Origin: CAVTWH01 sp963794685
GTDB taxonomy: Bacteria > Actinomycetota > Actinomycetes > Mycobacteriales > Micromonosporaceae
Reading direction: 5' to 3'
DNA length: 64,000 nucleotides
Assembly: GCA_963794685.1 (NCBI GenBank)
Contig: CAWCFK010000004.1
Span: 434,001-498,000 of the forward strand
Shown here: one piece after another, positions 8,156 through 16,659 of the stretch
Position numbering within the stretch: the stretch's first letter is position 1
Layout: each line of letters begins with the position of its first letter
Made by a program: the position numbers and the translations under genes
The notes under the pieces: generated by a model
The model's input: only the letters and a program-made list of their open reading frames with translations
The model's database searches: none
Told to the model about the DNA's origin: nothing

Positions 8156-9709
8156 GTGGCACTCCGACAACACCGAAGTCTGCGCCGAGTCACGCTCGCG
8201 GCCGCGTTCGCCGGCGCTCTCGTCGCCGGCCTGCTGGCCGCCGGCGTCGGCACCTCGCAGGCGGCGACGTCACAGCCGTGTGACATCTACGCCGTAGGCG
8301 GCACGCCCTGCGTCGCCGCGCACAGCACCACCCGGGCGCTCTACGGCACCTACAGCGGCCCGCTCTACCAGGTCCGCCGCGCCTCGGACAACACCACCCG
8401 GGACATCGCGCCGGTCAGTGCCGGCAGCTACGCCAACGCCGCCGCGCAGGACTCCTTCTGCACCGGCACGTCGTGCCTGATCACGATCATCTACGACCAG
8501 TCCGGCCGCGGCAACCACCTCACCCAGGCACCCCCCGGCGGCTTCAGAGGCACGGCCGCCGGCGGCTACGACAACCTCGCCAACGCCACCGCAGCACCGA
8601 TCACCGTCAACGGCCACAAGGCGTACGGCGTCTTCGTATCCCCGGGCACCGGGTACCGCAACAACGCCACCAACGGCATCGCCCGCGGCGACCAACCCGA
8701 AGGCATGTACGCCATCTTCGACGGCAGCCACTCCAACAACGGCTGCTGCTTCGACTACGGCAACGCCGAAACGAACAGTCGCGACAACGGCAACGGCACC
8801 ATGGAGGCCATCTACTTCGGCAGCAACAAGATCTGGGGCTCCGGCGCCGGCAACGGCCCGTGGATCATGGCCGACCTCGAAAACGGCCTGTTCTCCGGAG
8901 CCAACCCACGCAACAACGCCGCAGACCCAAGCATCAGCCACCGATTCCTGACCGCCGTCGTCAAGGGAGAGCCGAACCACTGGGCCATCCGCGGCGGAAA
9001 CGCCCAGACCGGCAACCTGTCCACCTTCTACAACGGTGCCCGGCCCAACGTCGCCGGCTACAACCCGATGAAGAAGGAGGGCGCCATCATCCTCGGCATC
9101 GGCGGCGACAACAGCATCAGCGGTGCCGGCACGTTCTACGAAGGCGTCATGACGTCCGGGTACCCCACCGACGCCACCGAGAACTCCGTGCAGGCCAACA
9201 TCGTCGCCGCCGCCTACAGCACCACCGGCACCAGCAGCGGCCCCACGGTCGGCTCGAACATCTCCCTGCGCGCCACCACCGCCTGCTGCACGACCCGCTA
9301 CATCAGCCACGCCGGCGCGACCGTCTCCACGCAGGTCGTCACCGATTCGAGTTCCACCACCGACAAGGCCAACGCGTCGTTCACCGTGCGGGCCGGCCTG
9401 GCCAACGGCTCCTGCGTCTCCTTCGAGTCGCGCAACACCCCCGGCAGCTACCTGCGCCACCAGAACTACCAGCTGTATCTGAACGCCAACAACGGCACCG
9501 CACTGTTCGCCTCCGACGCGACGTTCTGCCCGCAGCCCGGCCGCAACGGACAGGGCAACTCCTTCGCGTCGTCCAACTTCCCGGACCGGTACATCCGCCA
9601 CTACAACAACACCGTCTACATCGCCAGCAACGGCGGCTCGAACACGTGGGACTCGGCGACCGCCTGGACCGACGACGTCAGCTGGGCCGTCGCACCCGCC
9701 TGGGCCTGA
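8156..9709 (+). CDS. Secreted GH54 alpha-L-arabinofuranosidase with CBM42
   Basis: Family GH54 (AbfB-type) enzyme that releases arabinofuranose from arabinan and arabinoxylan, complementing the upstream arabinanase. The start is GTG 8156, preceded by AAAGAGG and followed by a signal peptide ending near residue 36 (SQA). The mature N-terminus CDIYAVGGTPCVAAHSTTRA is characteristic of GH54. Expected catalytic residues are nucleophile E217 in GTMEAIYFG and acid/base D318 in GIGGDNS. GCCFDYGN carries the conserved adjacent cysteines. From about residue 365 an AbfB/CBM42 arabinose-binding trefoil follows (SLRATTACCTTRYISH). GH54 is best known from fungi, and bacterial members are mostly actinobacterial. 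The frame is open further upstream, but that part overlaps the preceding gene. Confidence 0.92.
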   Translation: MALRQHRSLRRVTLAAAFAGALVAGLLAAGVGTSQAATSQPCDIYAVGGTPCVAAHSTTRALYGTYSGPLYQVRRASDNTTRDIAPVSAGSYANAAAQDSFCTGTSCLITIIYDQSGRGNHLTQAPPGGFRGTAAGGYDNLANATAAPITVNGHKAYGVFVSPGTGYRNNATNGIARGDQPEGMYAIFDGSHSNNGCCFDYGNAETNSRDNGNGTMEAIYFGSNKIWGSGAGNGPWIMADLENGLFSGANPRNNAADPSISHRFLTAVVKGEPNHWAIRGGNAQTGNLSTFYNGARPNVAGYNPMKKEGAIILGIGGDNSISGAGTFYEGVMTSGYPTDATENSVQANIVAAAYSTTGTSSGPTVGSNISLRATTACCTTRYISHAGATVSTQVVTDSSSTTDKANASFTVRAGLANGSCVSFESRNTPGSYLRHQNYQLYLNANNGTALFASDATFCPQPGRNGQGNSFASSNFPDRYIRHYNNTVYIASNGGSNTWDSATAWTDDVSWAVAPAWA

Positions 9710-9723
9710 CGACCCGATGCAGC

Positions 9724-9785
9724 GCCGATCAGGCCGTGCGTGCTGATCGGCCGGTCCTGGCGTGGCAGCTGCCACGCCAGGACCG
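9724..9785 (+). terminator. Tandem hairpins after the GH54 gene
   Basis: Two hairpins lie back to back. The first has a 9-bp stem (9724-9732 with 9743-9751). The second is a perfect 34-bp palindrome (9752-9785) with no spacer. They begin 15 bases after the stop and end the glycosidase block. Confidence 0.75.
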
Positions 9786-9858
9786 CACCTCCTGACCACC
9801 TCGGAGGAGTATCGCCTTAACGGTGTAACGGGTCTCCGTTAGATCGATGGCTGTTGAG

Positions 9859-10035
9859 TTAGCGGCGGCCGGCGGTGATGCGGCCGTCGAAGGTGATGTC
9901 GAAGGCGTTCATCGCGGCTTCCACCTGTTGGACCAGCGGGCCCGGCCACGGCCGGTGGGGTCGAGGCTGCAGATGGCCATGTACAACACTTTCAACGCGG
10001 ACTGCTCGGTCCGCCGCATCCCGAGCTGACACCGC
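9859..10035 (-). pseudogene. C-terminal remnant of an IS256-type transposase, frameshifted
   Basis: Read leftward, this encodes about 55 residues of a transposase C-terminus: RRTEQSALKVLYMAICSLD, then PTGRGRARWSNRWKP, then NAFDITFDGRI and a stop at 9859. The order and wording match actinobacterial IS256-family ends. One base is missing in the AAGCCGCGATG stretch near 9920, so the last 17 residues are in a different frame from the rest. Nothing of the catalytic DDE part remains upstream, so it is a dead fragment. It separates the glycosidase block from the PHP gene. Confidence 0.7.
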
Positions 10036-10171
10036 GGGGTCTGCCGCTGTCGGTGTCCGGGTCATCCATCGACGCCTGGCCGCCCCGATCGGAGCCGTCG
10101 GGCAGCGCGCGGGGCAGAAGGAACCGCCCCCGGTGTCGTAGGCTGCCGGGCACAACACGGGGGAGGAATAG

Positions 10172-11941
10172 ATGGGAATCAGTAGACGCGCTGTGCTCAA
10201 AGCAGCCGCCGGCACCGGCGTCGCCGGTCTCGGGATGCCCGAGCTGACCGGCCCACGGGACAGTCCACGGCTGGTGCCCGCCGGCCACCACGGCCGGGCC
10301 GGCCTGCGCCCGGTCAGCATGGCCATGCATCTGCATGGCCCGTTCAGTGAGGGCAAAGCCAGTATGGCCGCGCACCTTGACCAGGCCCGGCAGCTCGGCG
10401 TGGATGTGCTGTTCTGGACCGAGCACGACTTCCGGGTTTCCGCCCAGGGGTACCGCACCCGGATGGATTTCCAGGCCGCCTCGGCCACCGAGTTCGGCGT
10501 GACCTCGAGCTGGGTACACCAGGTCGAGGGCGCGCCCGACCGGGACACGGTCGAGTACATCGACGGGTACGCCCAGGTCAGCTCCCGCGCTGCGGGCGCC
10601 GACTTCGGTACCGTCTGGCTGTTCCAGGATGCCTGGAACACCACGTACCGCACGTCCATTGCGGACACCACGATCGCCGTGGACGTCACGCCGGGCCCGG
10701 TCAGCGCCGATGCCGAGCTGGTGGTGGAGTTGCTGCTGTCGTACCACCCGGCGGAGCGCTCCCGCCCGGCCGGCCAGTACAGGCTGGTGTACCGGCTCGG
10801 GGCGTACCCCCAGCTGGGTCTGAGCGCGGACGGCCTGACCGGAACCGTGACCGTCCCGGTCACCGCCGACACCCGGGGCACCGTGACGCTGCGACCGGCG
10901 CGCGACGTCCACGCGCTCTGGCGCGACCAGGTCAGCGGTGATCACTCGCTGTTCCAGCTCCGGGTCGGGGTAACCAGCCGCAACGGCGCGTCGGCCAGCG
11001 CCCGCTGGCACGCGGTCACCCTGGACCGGGCCGAGCGCGCCGGCCAGGCGTCGCTGGCGCTGTACCAGCGGTTGATCGACGAGTACGCCCGGCGCTACCC
11101 GGACCGTCGCCAGTACGCGGCGCTTGAGGTCTCGCTGACCCGGCACCTCAACTGGTTTGGCGGCAACCTCACCATGCCGGACTACACCGGGATCGCCCCG
11201 AAGAAGAACGACGCGCCCGCCTATGTCAGCCAGATGGTCCGGTTCATCCAGGAGCACTCCGGGCTGGCCTGCTACAACCACCCGCTGTACGGCACCAAGG
11301 AGGCGGTCGCCCAGGAACTGGTCGCGTCCCGGGTGTTCGGCGCGGACATCATCGAGATCGGCGCCGGCCCCCCGGCGGACGCGGACTCGCTGCTCTACGT
11401 CTACGACGCGCTGGCCCGTAACGGCGTCTTCGTCACCGCCAACGGGGTGACCGACGACCACGACGGCGTCGACTGGCGGGGCCGTCCGGCGAACTGGGTG
11501 ACCAAGGTATGGGCGCACTCGGTCGAGCTGACCGATCTGACCGGGGCGTTGAGCGCCGGTCGGGCGTGGTTCCACCGACCCGACCAGTGGGGTGGCGAGC
11601 TGGATATCCAGGCGGCCGGGCGGCCGGCCATGGGTGGCGTGCTGGTCGGCGCCGCTGCGGTGCCGGTCACCGTGCACGCTACCGACGTCCCGGCGGACGG
11701 CCTCGTCGAGATCGTCACCGGGCCGGTGGACCGGCTGGACCCCAGCCCGAACACCACCAGCCGGGTGGTGCAGGCGCGGGACATCCCGGGTGACGGCGTG
11801 ACCCAGGACCTCGAGCCGGGCAGCTACGTGCGCGCCCAGGTCCGCGCCGCCGACGGCATGGTGGTCGGCATCAGCAACCCCTGCTGGGTGCTGCCCACCG
11901 AGCCATCCGGCGGCGTCCCCGCCGACCGCCGGGTCTGCTGA
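10172..11941 (+). CDS. Tat-exported PHP-domain metal-dependent hydrolase-like protein
   Basis: A 589-residue protein with a twin-arginine signal at the very start (SRRAVLKAAAGTGVAGLG). It carries a PHP (polymerase and histidinol phosphatase) domain recognisable from the metal-binding HLH pair H53/H55 in AMHLHGPF and from TEHD (H85, D86). A third metal site is plausible around HLNWFGGN and the NHPLYG segment. The middle (about 150-280) is a long beta-rich insertion, and the C-terminus (about 480-589) looks like a further beta domain. PHP proteins are metal-dependent phosphoesterases, but the substrate here is unknown. GGGAGGA lies 6 bases before the ATG. It stands alone and ends at a strong hairpin. 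Confidence 0.75.
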   Translation: MGISRRAVLKAAAGTGVAGLGMPELTGPRDSPRLVPAGHHGRAGLRPVSMAMHLHGPFSEGKASMAAHLDQARQLGVDVLFWTEHDFRVSAQGYRTRMDFQAASATEFGVTSSWVHQVEGAPDRDTVEYIDGYAQVSSRAAGADFGTVWLFQDAWNTTYRTSIADTTIAVDVTPGPVSADAELVVELLLSYHPAERSRPAGQYRLVYRLGAYPQLGLSADGLTGTVTVPVTADTRGTVTLRPARDVHALWRDQVSGDHSLFQLRVGVTSRNGASASARWHAVTLDRAERAGQASLALYQRLIDEYARRYPDRRQYAALEVSLTRHLNWFGGNLTMPDYTGIAPKKNDAPAYVSQMVRFIQEHSGLACYNHPLYGTKEAVAQELVASRVFGADIIEIGAGPPADADSLLYVYDALARNGVFVTANGVTDDHDGVDWRGRPANWVTKVWAHSVELTDLTGALSAGRAWFHRPDQWGGELDIQAAGRPAMGGVLVGAAAVPVTVHATDVPADGLVEIVTGPVDRLDPSPNTTSRVVQARDIPGDGVTQDLEPGSYVRAQVRAADGMVVGISNPCWVLPTEPSGGVPADRRVC

Positions 11942-11996
11942 CCGTCGGCTGAGCTGATCGCACGGGCGGACCGATCAGGTTCGCCGCAGCCGGGAT

Positions 11997-12031
11997 GTGC
12001 CGGCGCTCCGGTGAGGCAGGAGCGCCGGCAC
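11997..12031 (+). terminator. Hairpin after the PHP-domain gene
   Basis: A perfect 13-bp stem (11997-12009 with 12019-12031) with a 9-base loop, 56 bases after the stop. It occupies the first codons of the open frame starting at 11995, which argues that that frame's start is not real. Confidence 0.75.
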
Positions 12032-12214
12032 TGTCCCAGCGGGAGACACACCTACGGCGACTGGCCACCCAGGTCCGGGACTTCGTCGACGAGCAACAGG
12101 CACTGGCCCGCGCCCGGGCAGCCATCCGCCACGCCGACCAGCAGCGCGGGTACACCGGTGCGAACCCGGTCATGGACGAAGCCGGGGATCTGGCCGGGCT
12201 CTGTTGCGTCCGTG

Positions 12215-12372
12215 GATGGTTGGACGCCGTGAGCGCAGAACCAGCAGGCGGATCGAGTGAAGGGTGCGGGGCCGTCCGGCGCGTTTGGGGCGGGATCTGG
12301 CCGCGTGTCGTCGGGCGATCAGGTCGCGGTGCCAGCGCAGGATGGTTCGGTGGCTGGTTGGCCAGCTCCGCC
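12215..12372 (-). pseudogene. Fragment of an integrase-core (IS481/IS3-like) transposase
   Basis: The minus strand reads SWPTSHRTILRWHRDLIARR, continues HAARSRPKRAGRPRTLHSIR and ends LLVLRS before losing the pattern. This is the helix-turn-helix to linker segment that precedes the DDE core in actinobacterial integrase-type transposases. About 50 codons remain, with no catalytic residues, start or inverted repeats. It lies antisense inside a frame that is open on the plus strand. Confidence 0.65.
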
Positions 12373-12863
12373 GTGGTCGACACCTGGGATGAGGGTCCCG
12401 ACGCCGAAGATGAAGCCCTCGGGCAGTTCGCCGAGTTGCTGGCGCAGATCAGTGCCCTCGACCCGACGGCGTTCGGGGACGGCAACCACGAGACGCATCT
12501 GTGGCCCGCACTACTGGACAGATGGCTCTACTGACTCATTCCCCATCCTGCTGAAAGCTCCGCTGCTCAACCGACACTCGACTCCGCCGATGTCCGTCCG
12601 TTTGTCGCTAGCAACTTGATCAGTCACGACGTGGACGACCATGCTGACAGCCATGAGCGACGACTACATCCGTTTGATCCCAACCGATACGCAGTGGCAG
12701 CCACCCCGAAAGCGCCGCAGCGGCGACGACGTACGTGGCAGGATTCGGCGGACTCCAGCTCGGCCGACTTCATCGCGGCGAGGAAGCACGGGTGGTTGGT
12801 TGGTGCGGCCGGGGCTGAGTCCGACGTCAGGTGAGCCCTGCTGCCACCGTCCGGTACCACCAC

Positions 12864-13121
12864 CTACGCCTCCGCGACAGTCAGCGCGCCCGAGAGCCGC
12901 GTACCGACGACCCGCCACGCCTGGGCTGCCTCCGCCGAGCCCTGCCGGGCCGCCGCCACGGCGACGAGGATCGCGTCACCATAGTCCGCCGCTGCCAACT
13001 CGTCAGCAAAGGCTTCGTCCGTGCCGTGGTGGTGGTGGGCGGCGGCCACCGCCTCCACATAGGAGATCGCGGCGCTGAGCCCGGCCGGCTCGGCTGGTGC
13101 ATCCTGCAGTGGGGTGGTCAT
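12864..13121 (-). CDS. Small hypothetical protein
   Basis: An 85-residue alanine-rich protein starting MTTPLQDAPAEPAGLSAAIS and ending TRLSGALTVAEA. The ATG at 13121 is chosen because AAGGGAG lies upstream and the longer frame to 13241 has a low-quality N-terminus. It contains a HHHH run near residue 31 and is predicted to be mostly helical. I do not recognise a family. It is divergent from the SHOCT membrane protein, with about 150 bases between the starts. Confidence 0.5.
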   Translation of the reverse strand: MTTPLQDAPAEPAGLSAAISYVEAVAAAHHHHGTDEAFADELAAADYGDAILVAVAAARQGSAEAAQAWRVVGTRLSGALTVAEA

Positions 13122-13273
13122 CGAGTCCAGGCTCCCTTCGAGCGAGCGGACCGATTCCGTGGAATCGGAGGCGGCGCACGATCCGGCGGATGACGACAGC
13201 GGCCGCAGATGTGACAGGTATCGGACCCGGCTGACGATCATGCCCGGGTACCCCTGACTGTTAGCGTCAGCCG

Positions 13274-13828
13274 GTGAAACTCATCGGTCGAACAGTGCTC
13301 GGCTGGGTACTCGCCGTTGCTGGCGTGGCGTTCTTCGTCTACGGCATCTACCACGTGGCCCGGGGCGGTACCTGTGCCTCGGGCGGCGCGTACGTCTCCA
13401 CCAAGCAGTGCGCGCCCGACTCGACGGCGTGGATGTTCGCCCTGCCGGTCGCCGTACTCGTCGGGCTCGTCGGCTGGTGGCTGATCAGCCGCAGCGGGCG
13501 TGGGTCCCGGTCCGGCAACGCCGCTGTGGCCACAGGCACCACGTTCGGCGGCACCACGTTCGGTGGCACGAGCTCCATGGGGGGCGCGCCGGTGACCACG
13601 TTCGTGCAGGAGATGCCGGCGAACGGCGGGCAGGCGGCGCTCATCGAAGCGCTGCTTGCCAACGGGGCGCAGCTGTACACGACCACGGGCGCCGCACCGC
13701 ACACCGCCGCACCGTCGCCCGCCGATCCGGTGGCGCAGTTGGAGAAGCTGCAGGCGATGCTCGCCAGCGGCGCCCTCACCGCCGAGGAGTACCAGCGCGC
13801 GAAGGCCCGCGTCCTCGGCGAAGCGTGA
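13274..13828 (+). CDS. Two-pass membrane protein with C-terminal SHOCT domain
   Basis: A 184-residue protein with two transmembrane helices (about 8-30 and 52-72). A glycine/threonine-rich linker follows (TTFGGTTFGGTSSMGG), and then a short SHOCT motif at the C-terminus (VAQLEKLQAMLASGALTAEE, near residues 152-175). SHOCT modules are small helical hairpins of unknown biochemical role, found at the ends of membrane and nuclease proteins and thought to mediate oligomerisation. The start is GTG 13274 with only a weak ribosome site. It converges on the acetyltransferase gene across a shared hairpin terminator. Confidence 0.75.
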   Translation: MKLIGRTVLGWVLAVAGVAFFVYGIYHVARGGTCASGGAYVSTKQCAPDSTAWMFALPVAVLVGLVGWWLISRSGRGSRSGNAAVATGTTFGGTTFGGTSSMGGAPVTTFVQEMPANGGQAALIEALLANGAQLYTTTGAAPHTAAPSPADPVAQLEKLQAMLASGALTAEEYQRAKARVLGEA

Positions 13829-14040
13829 CCCCACCGCGACCACCGACCAGCCTGCCGCGACCACCGACCACCCCACACGGTAGGTGAGCCGAACCGGGTT
13901 CTGTCGACCGGGCGCAGCGGTGTGACCAGGGCGGATGAGATTCTCGGCAAGGACAGGGCGCGGCGATGACCGAACGGGCCTGCGAAATCCTCGGCCGCTA
14001 CCAGCCGGCGTAACCACCGTTCGGCCGCGCGGCCGGCCGT

Positions 14041-14069
14041 TCCCCGGCGCGGGCACGCCGCGCCGGGGA
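14041..14069. terminator. Bidirectional hairpin between convergent genes
   Basis: A perfect 12-bp stem (14041-14052 with 14058-14069) with a 5-base loop lies between the SHOCT gene and the oppositely oriented acetyltransferase fusion, six bases from the end of the latter. It can serve both transcripts. Confidence 0.7.
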
Positions 14070-14075
14070 CGACAA

Positions 14076-15695
14076 TCAGCGGCCGACCCGCCCGTCGATC
14101 AGTTCGCGCAGGATGTCCGCGTGGCCGGCGTGCCGGCCAACCTCCTCGACCAGATGGACCAGGATCCAGCGCAGGGTGTACCGCGTGGCAGAGGCCGGTG
14201 CGGGCGAAGCCGCCAGCGTGCCGGGATCCTCACATCCGCACACGATCTCCTCGCTGCGTACCCCGACCGCCCGCGCCAGCGTGGCCACCGACTCGACCGT
14301 GTCCGTCGCGGACAGGTGCTCGTCCGGCTCGTCGTCGGTACTCCCGCCCGCGAAGGTCACCGCCAGCCAGGAGTACTCGGTCGCCGCGACGTGCTTGACC
14401 AGCCCGAGCAGGGTGGTACCCGAGTCGACCAGATTCCGCCGGGCCGCCTCCTCGGACAGGTCATCGAGCTTGCCGATCAGGCACTCCCGCAGGTATCCGA
14501 GGAATGCCAGCAGGGTGTCCCGTTCGCTGGCCGCGAGCGTCGGGGGACGACGATCGGCCGCCCCCCGGCTACCGTTCGCCACGCTGACCACTCCGGTCCG
14601 GGCCGCGAGCAGCGCGTGCAGTGCGCCGGCCACCCCGATCGCCAGGTCACTGCGCTGGTACGCGTCGACCAGCGTGATCGCGTACATCGCCTCGGTACCG
14701 TTGGTCATCGCACCGGCGTCGCCGATGACGACCCCGTCGAGCGTGATGAGGAAGCCCTCGACGCCCTTGTTGGCCACCATCCACATGCCGCCCGAGGTGT
14801 CCGCGTGCGGCCAACCGTCGCCGGGCCGGGCGCCGCCCAGGTTGCTGAGGTCGCCGTCCAGGATCGCCTGCGCGCGGGTGGTGGGTACCGGATGCAGCCG
14901 GGCCGCGCCGGCCACCAGTACCCCGGCCGGGCGGGAGATCCACAGCTTCTCCGCGCCGCGCCGGAAGCCGGCCCGGCTGTAGAGGATCTCCGGGAGTACC
15001 GGCTCCTGCTCCAGCCACACCAGGTCGGCACCGCGCTCATGCATGGTGCGGGCCAACAGCGCGATGAGTCCGGAGCCGATCCCGCGCCGGCGGTGGCTGG
15101 CAGCCGTCGCGACTGCCGCCAGTTCGCTGGCGCCGTCGTGTACGTCGGTGCTCAGGCCGGTACCGATCGGCTCACCGGTGGCCGTGTCCCGGGCCAGCGC
15201 GACGATGCCGCCTCGCCCGATCAGCGCGGTCAACCGGGCCACGTCAACCGCGCCGGCCGGCTCCGGATCCTGGTACCCGGCGTGCTGCAGCCGCGCCACG
15301 TCGAGCAGGTCCGCTTCGTCTGCCACGAGAGCGAACGAGATGCCGTCGGGTATCGGCAGGTCGATCGCTTCACCGGCGCGGCAGCCGAGGACCGGGGAGC
15401 GGTCCTCGACGGTGAAGCCGGCCGCCAGTAGGGCCGGCTCGACGGCCGGTGCGGACGCCGGTACGTACTCCAAACGGGGCGTACGGTCCGCCCGGTCGAA
15501 GGCCGCGAGCAGCGCCTCGACGTCGGCCGAGGTGGGCAGCGCACCGATGTCCGGTACAGCATAGTTACGCCAGATATTGGCGGTCTGCCGGTCGAAGTGG
15601 ATGGTGAACGGGCCGACCCGTTCGCCGCCACGGTGGTCGGCGGCGATGAACGCCGCGACGCGGGCGGAGAGGTCGGCGAAGTCAGGAGAAGACAT
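14076..15695 (-). CDS. GNAT-GNAT-DinB fusion protein
   Basis: A 539-residue protein joining three modules. Residues about 95-250 are a GNAT acetyltransferase with the acetyl-CoA loop SHRRRGIGSGL (near 200-210). Residues about 260-365 resemble a second, degenerate RimJ-like GNAT domain (FLITLDGVVIGDAG). Residues about 370-539 are a DinB/DUF664 four-helix domain (HVAATEYSWL, WILVHLVEEVGRHAGHADIL), the fold of mycothiol-dependent transferases. The DinB metal-ligand histidines appear present (HVAATE, HLVEEVGRHAGH). ATG 15695 is followed directly by SSPDFADLS. Longer in-frame extensions run into degraded sequence. Substrates are unknown. Acetylation or thiol conjugation of a small molecule is a reasonable guess. 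Confidence 0.8.
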   Translation of the reverse strand: MSSPDFADLSARVAAFIAADHRGGERVGPFTIHFDRQTANIWRNYAVPDIGALPTSADVEALLAAFDRADRTPRLEYVPASAPAVEPALLAAGFTVEDRSPVLGCRAGEAIDLPIPDGISFALVADEADLLDVARLQHAGYQDPEPAGAVDVARLTALIGRGGIVALARDTATGEPIGTGLSTDVHDGASELAAVATAASHRRRGIGSGLIALLARTMHERGADLVWLEQEPVLPEILYSRAGFRRGAEKLWISRPAGVLVAGAARLHPVPTTRAQAILDGDLSNLGGARPGDGWPHADTSGGMWMVANKGVEGFLITLDGVVIGDAGAMTNGTEAMYAITLVDAYQRSDLAIGVAGALHALLAARTGVVSVANGSRGAADRRPPTLAASERDTLLAFLGYLRECLIGKLDDLSEEAARRNLVDSGTTLLGLVKHVAATEYSWLAVTFAGGSTDDEPDEHLSATDTVESVATLARAVGVRSEEIVCGCEDPGTLAASPAPASATRYTLRWILVHLVEEVGRHAGHADILRELIDGRVGR

Positions 15696-16659
15696 ACGCA
15701 CCTTTACGCAAAAGAGCTGAGGACTGACGGATGCGGCCAGCCGGGCATGCCGGATCGGCGGTGCGCGGCGGCGGTGGGGCACGCCAGGGTGGGGAGGCCT
15801 CAGCCCTTTCACAGACAGGGGGTACCTGTCGGGTGGTGTGGTGGTGAACCAGCGCCTTTCTACCGGTACGCCAGCATCACCGCAACCCGGTTTTCGGCGG
15901 AGCCGACGAATCCGCCGGTCGCGGACCCGTGAGCGCCCGAGGTCGCACGCGCGTGAGTTGCCGGGACTGCCTGAGCAGGGCCCGCTCGGTCGCCCGCCCA
16001 ACTGTCGGCGCCCATTCGCAGGTCGTGGCGTCGGCGCGAAGTCGGCGATGGCGCAGGTGAACGCCTTGCGCTCGACGATCGCGGCCCGCACGTACGTGGC
16101 AGCTGCCGCTGATGGCGGTGCCGATGAACCTGCTGACACTCTCGGCGACTTTCGGGATTCTCGTAGGGATCTTCCAGCGCGGGCACCTCGGCTGGCTCTT
16201 CGGGCACACGGCGCAGAACGCGCTGGACGCCACTCAGCCGGTCCTGCTGTTCGCGCTCGTCTTCGGTCTCTCCACGGACTACGGCGTGTTCCTGTTGCGC
16301 GGACGAAGGAGGCGCGCGACACCGGTGCCAGCGCGCGCATCCTGCGCAGCAGGTTGGTCGGCAGCGGGCGCAACAGCGCGGCCAGCAACGGCCGGTCGGC
16401 GGGCTCGAATGCGACCTTCCGCTGTCGCCAAGGCGATGGACGCCCGATCGGGAGCCGGATCGACGACGGCGTCGTGCAGGGCGAGAGTCTCCGTTCCGTG
16501 GGGCCACAACGGTCATGATCCGGAGTCGGCCCGCTGTGTCCGCGAGCGCCAGCCCGGCGGTGCCTGGCGCGAAATCCCCCGGCGTCAAGACCAACGCAGC
16601 CGATCAGGTCCTCGCCGATTCGGTGTGGGTGCGTGATCCTGAAGGTTGAGCACCGTGGA
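15696..16659. other. Degraded stretch between the DinB fusion and the reductase
   Basis: Nearly 1 kb with no intact gene. A frameshifted MMPL transporter fragment covers about 16091-16345 on the plus strand. To its right, minus-strand frames (for example ALHDAVVDPAPDRASIALAT near 16430-16490) look like another broken coding sequence that I cannot assign. Frame changes every few tens of codons mark this as decay. Confidence 0.5.
16091..16345 (+). pseudogene. Remnant of an MMPL/RND-type transporter
   Basis: The plus strand encodes LPLMAVPMNLLTLSATFGIL, then VGIFQRGHLGWLFG, then DATQPVLLFALVFGLSTDYG and VFLL. This is the membrane segment with the conserved DY proton-relay motif of MMPL family transporters (here STDYG, normally SMDYE). 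After VFLL the homologous text continues in another frame (RTKEARDTGASAR), so a frameshift lies near 16300. The rest of the roughly 700-residue transporter is missing on both sides. Confidence 0.7.

Larger units (their letters stand above)
11942..12863. other. Gene-poor patch of degraded fragments
   Basis: No intact gene is convincing here. A 179-codon frame (11995-12534) begins inside a terminator and has a transposase scrap lying antisense in its middle. Its left part (from QRETHLRRLATQVRDFVDE) and right part (DPTAFGDGNHETHLW, ending at 12534) look like real but unidentified coding sequence split by an insertion. At 12653 an ATG opens MSDDYIRLIPTDTQWQP, after which the frame appears shifted (PESAAAATTYVAGF continues in another frame). 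That suggests the stump of a small conserved hypothetical gene. Confidence 0.4.

Noticed and set aside
9859..11677. Long minus-strand frames across the PHP-domain gene
   Set aside because: They mirror the codon pattern of the real plus-strand gene. Only the last 55 codons, outside that gene, carry transposase homology.
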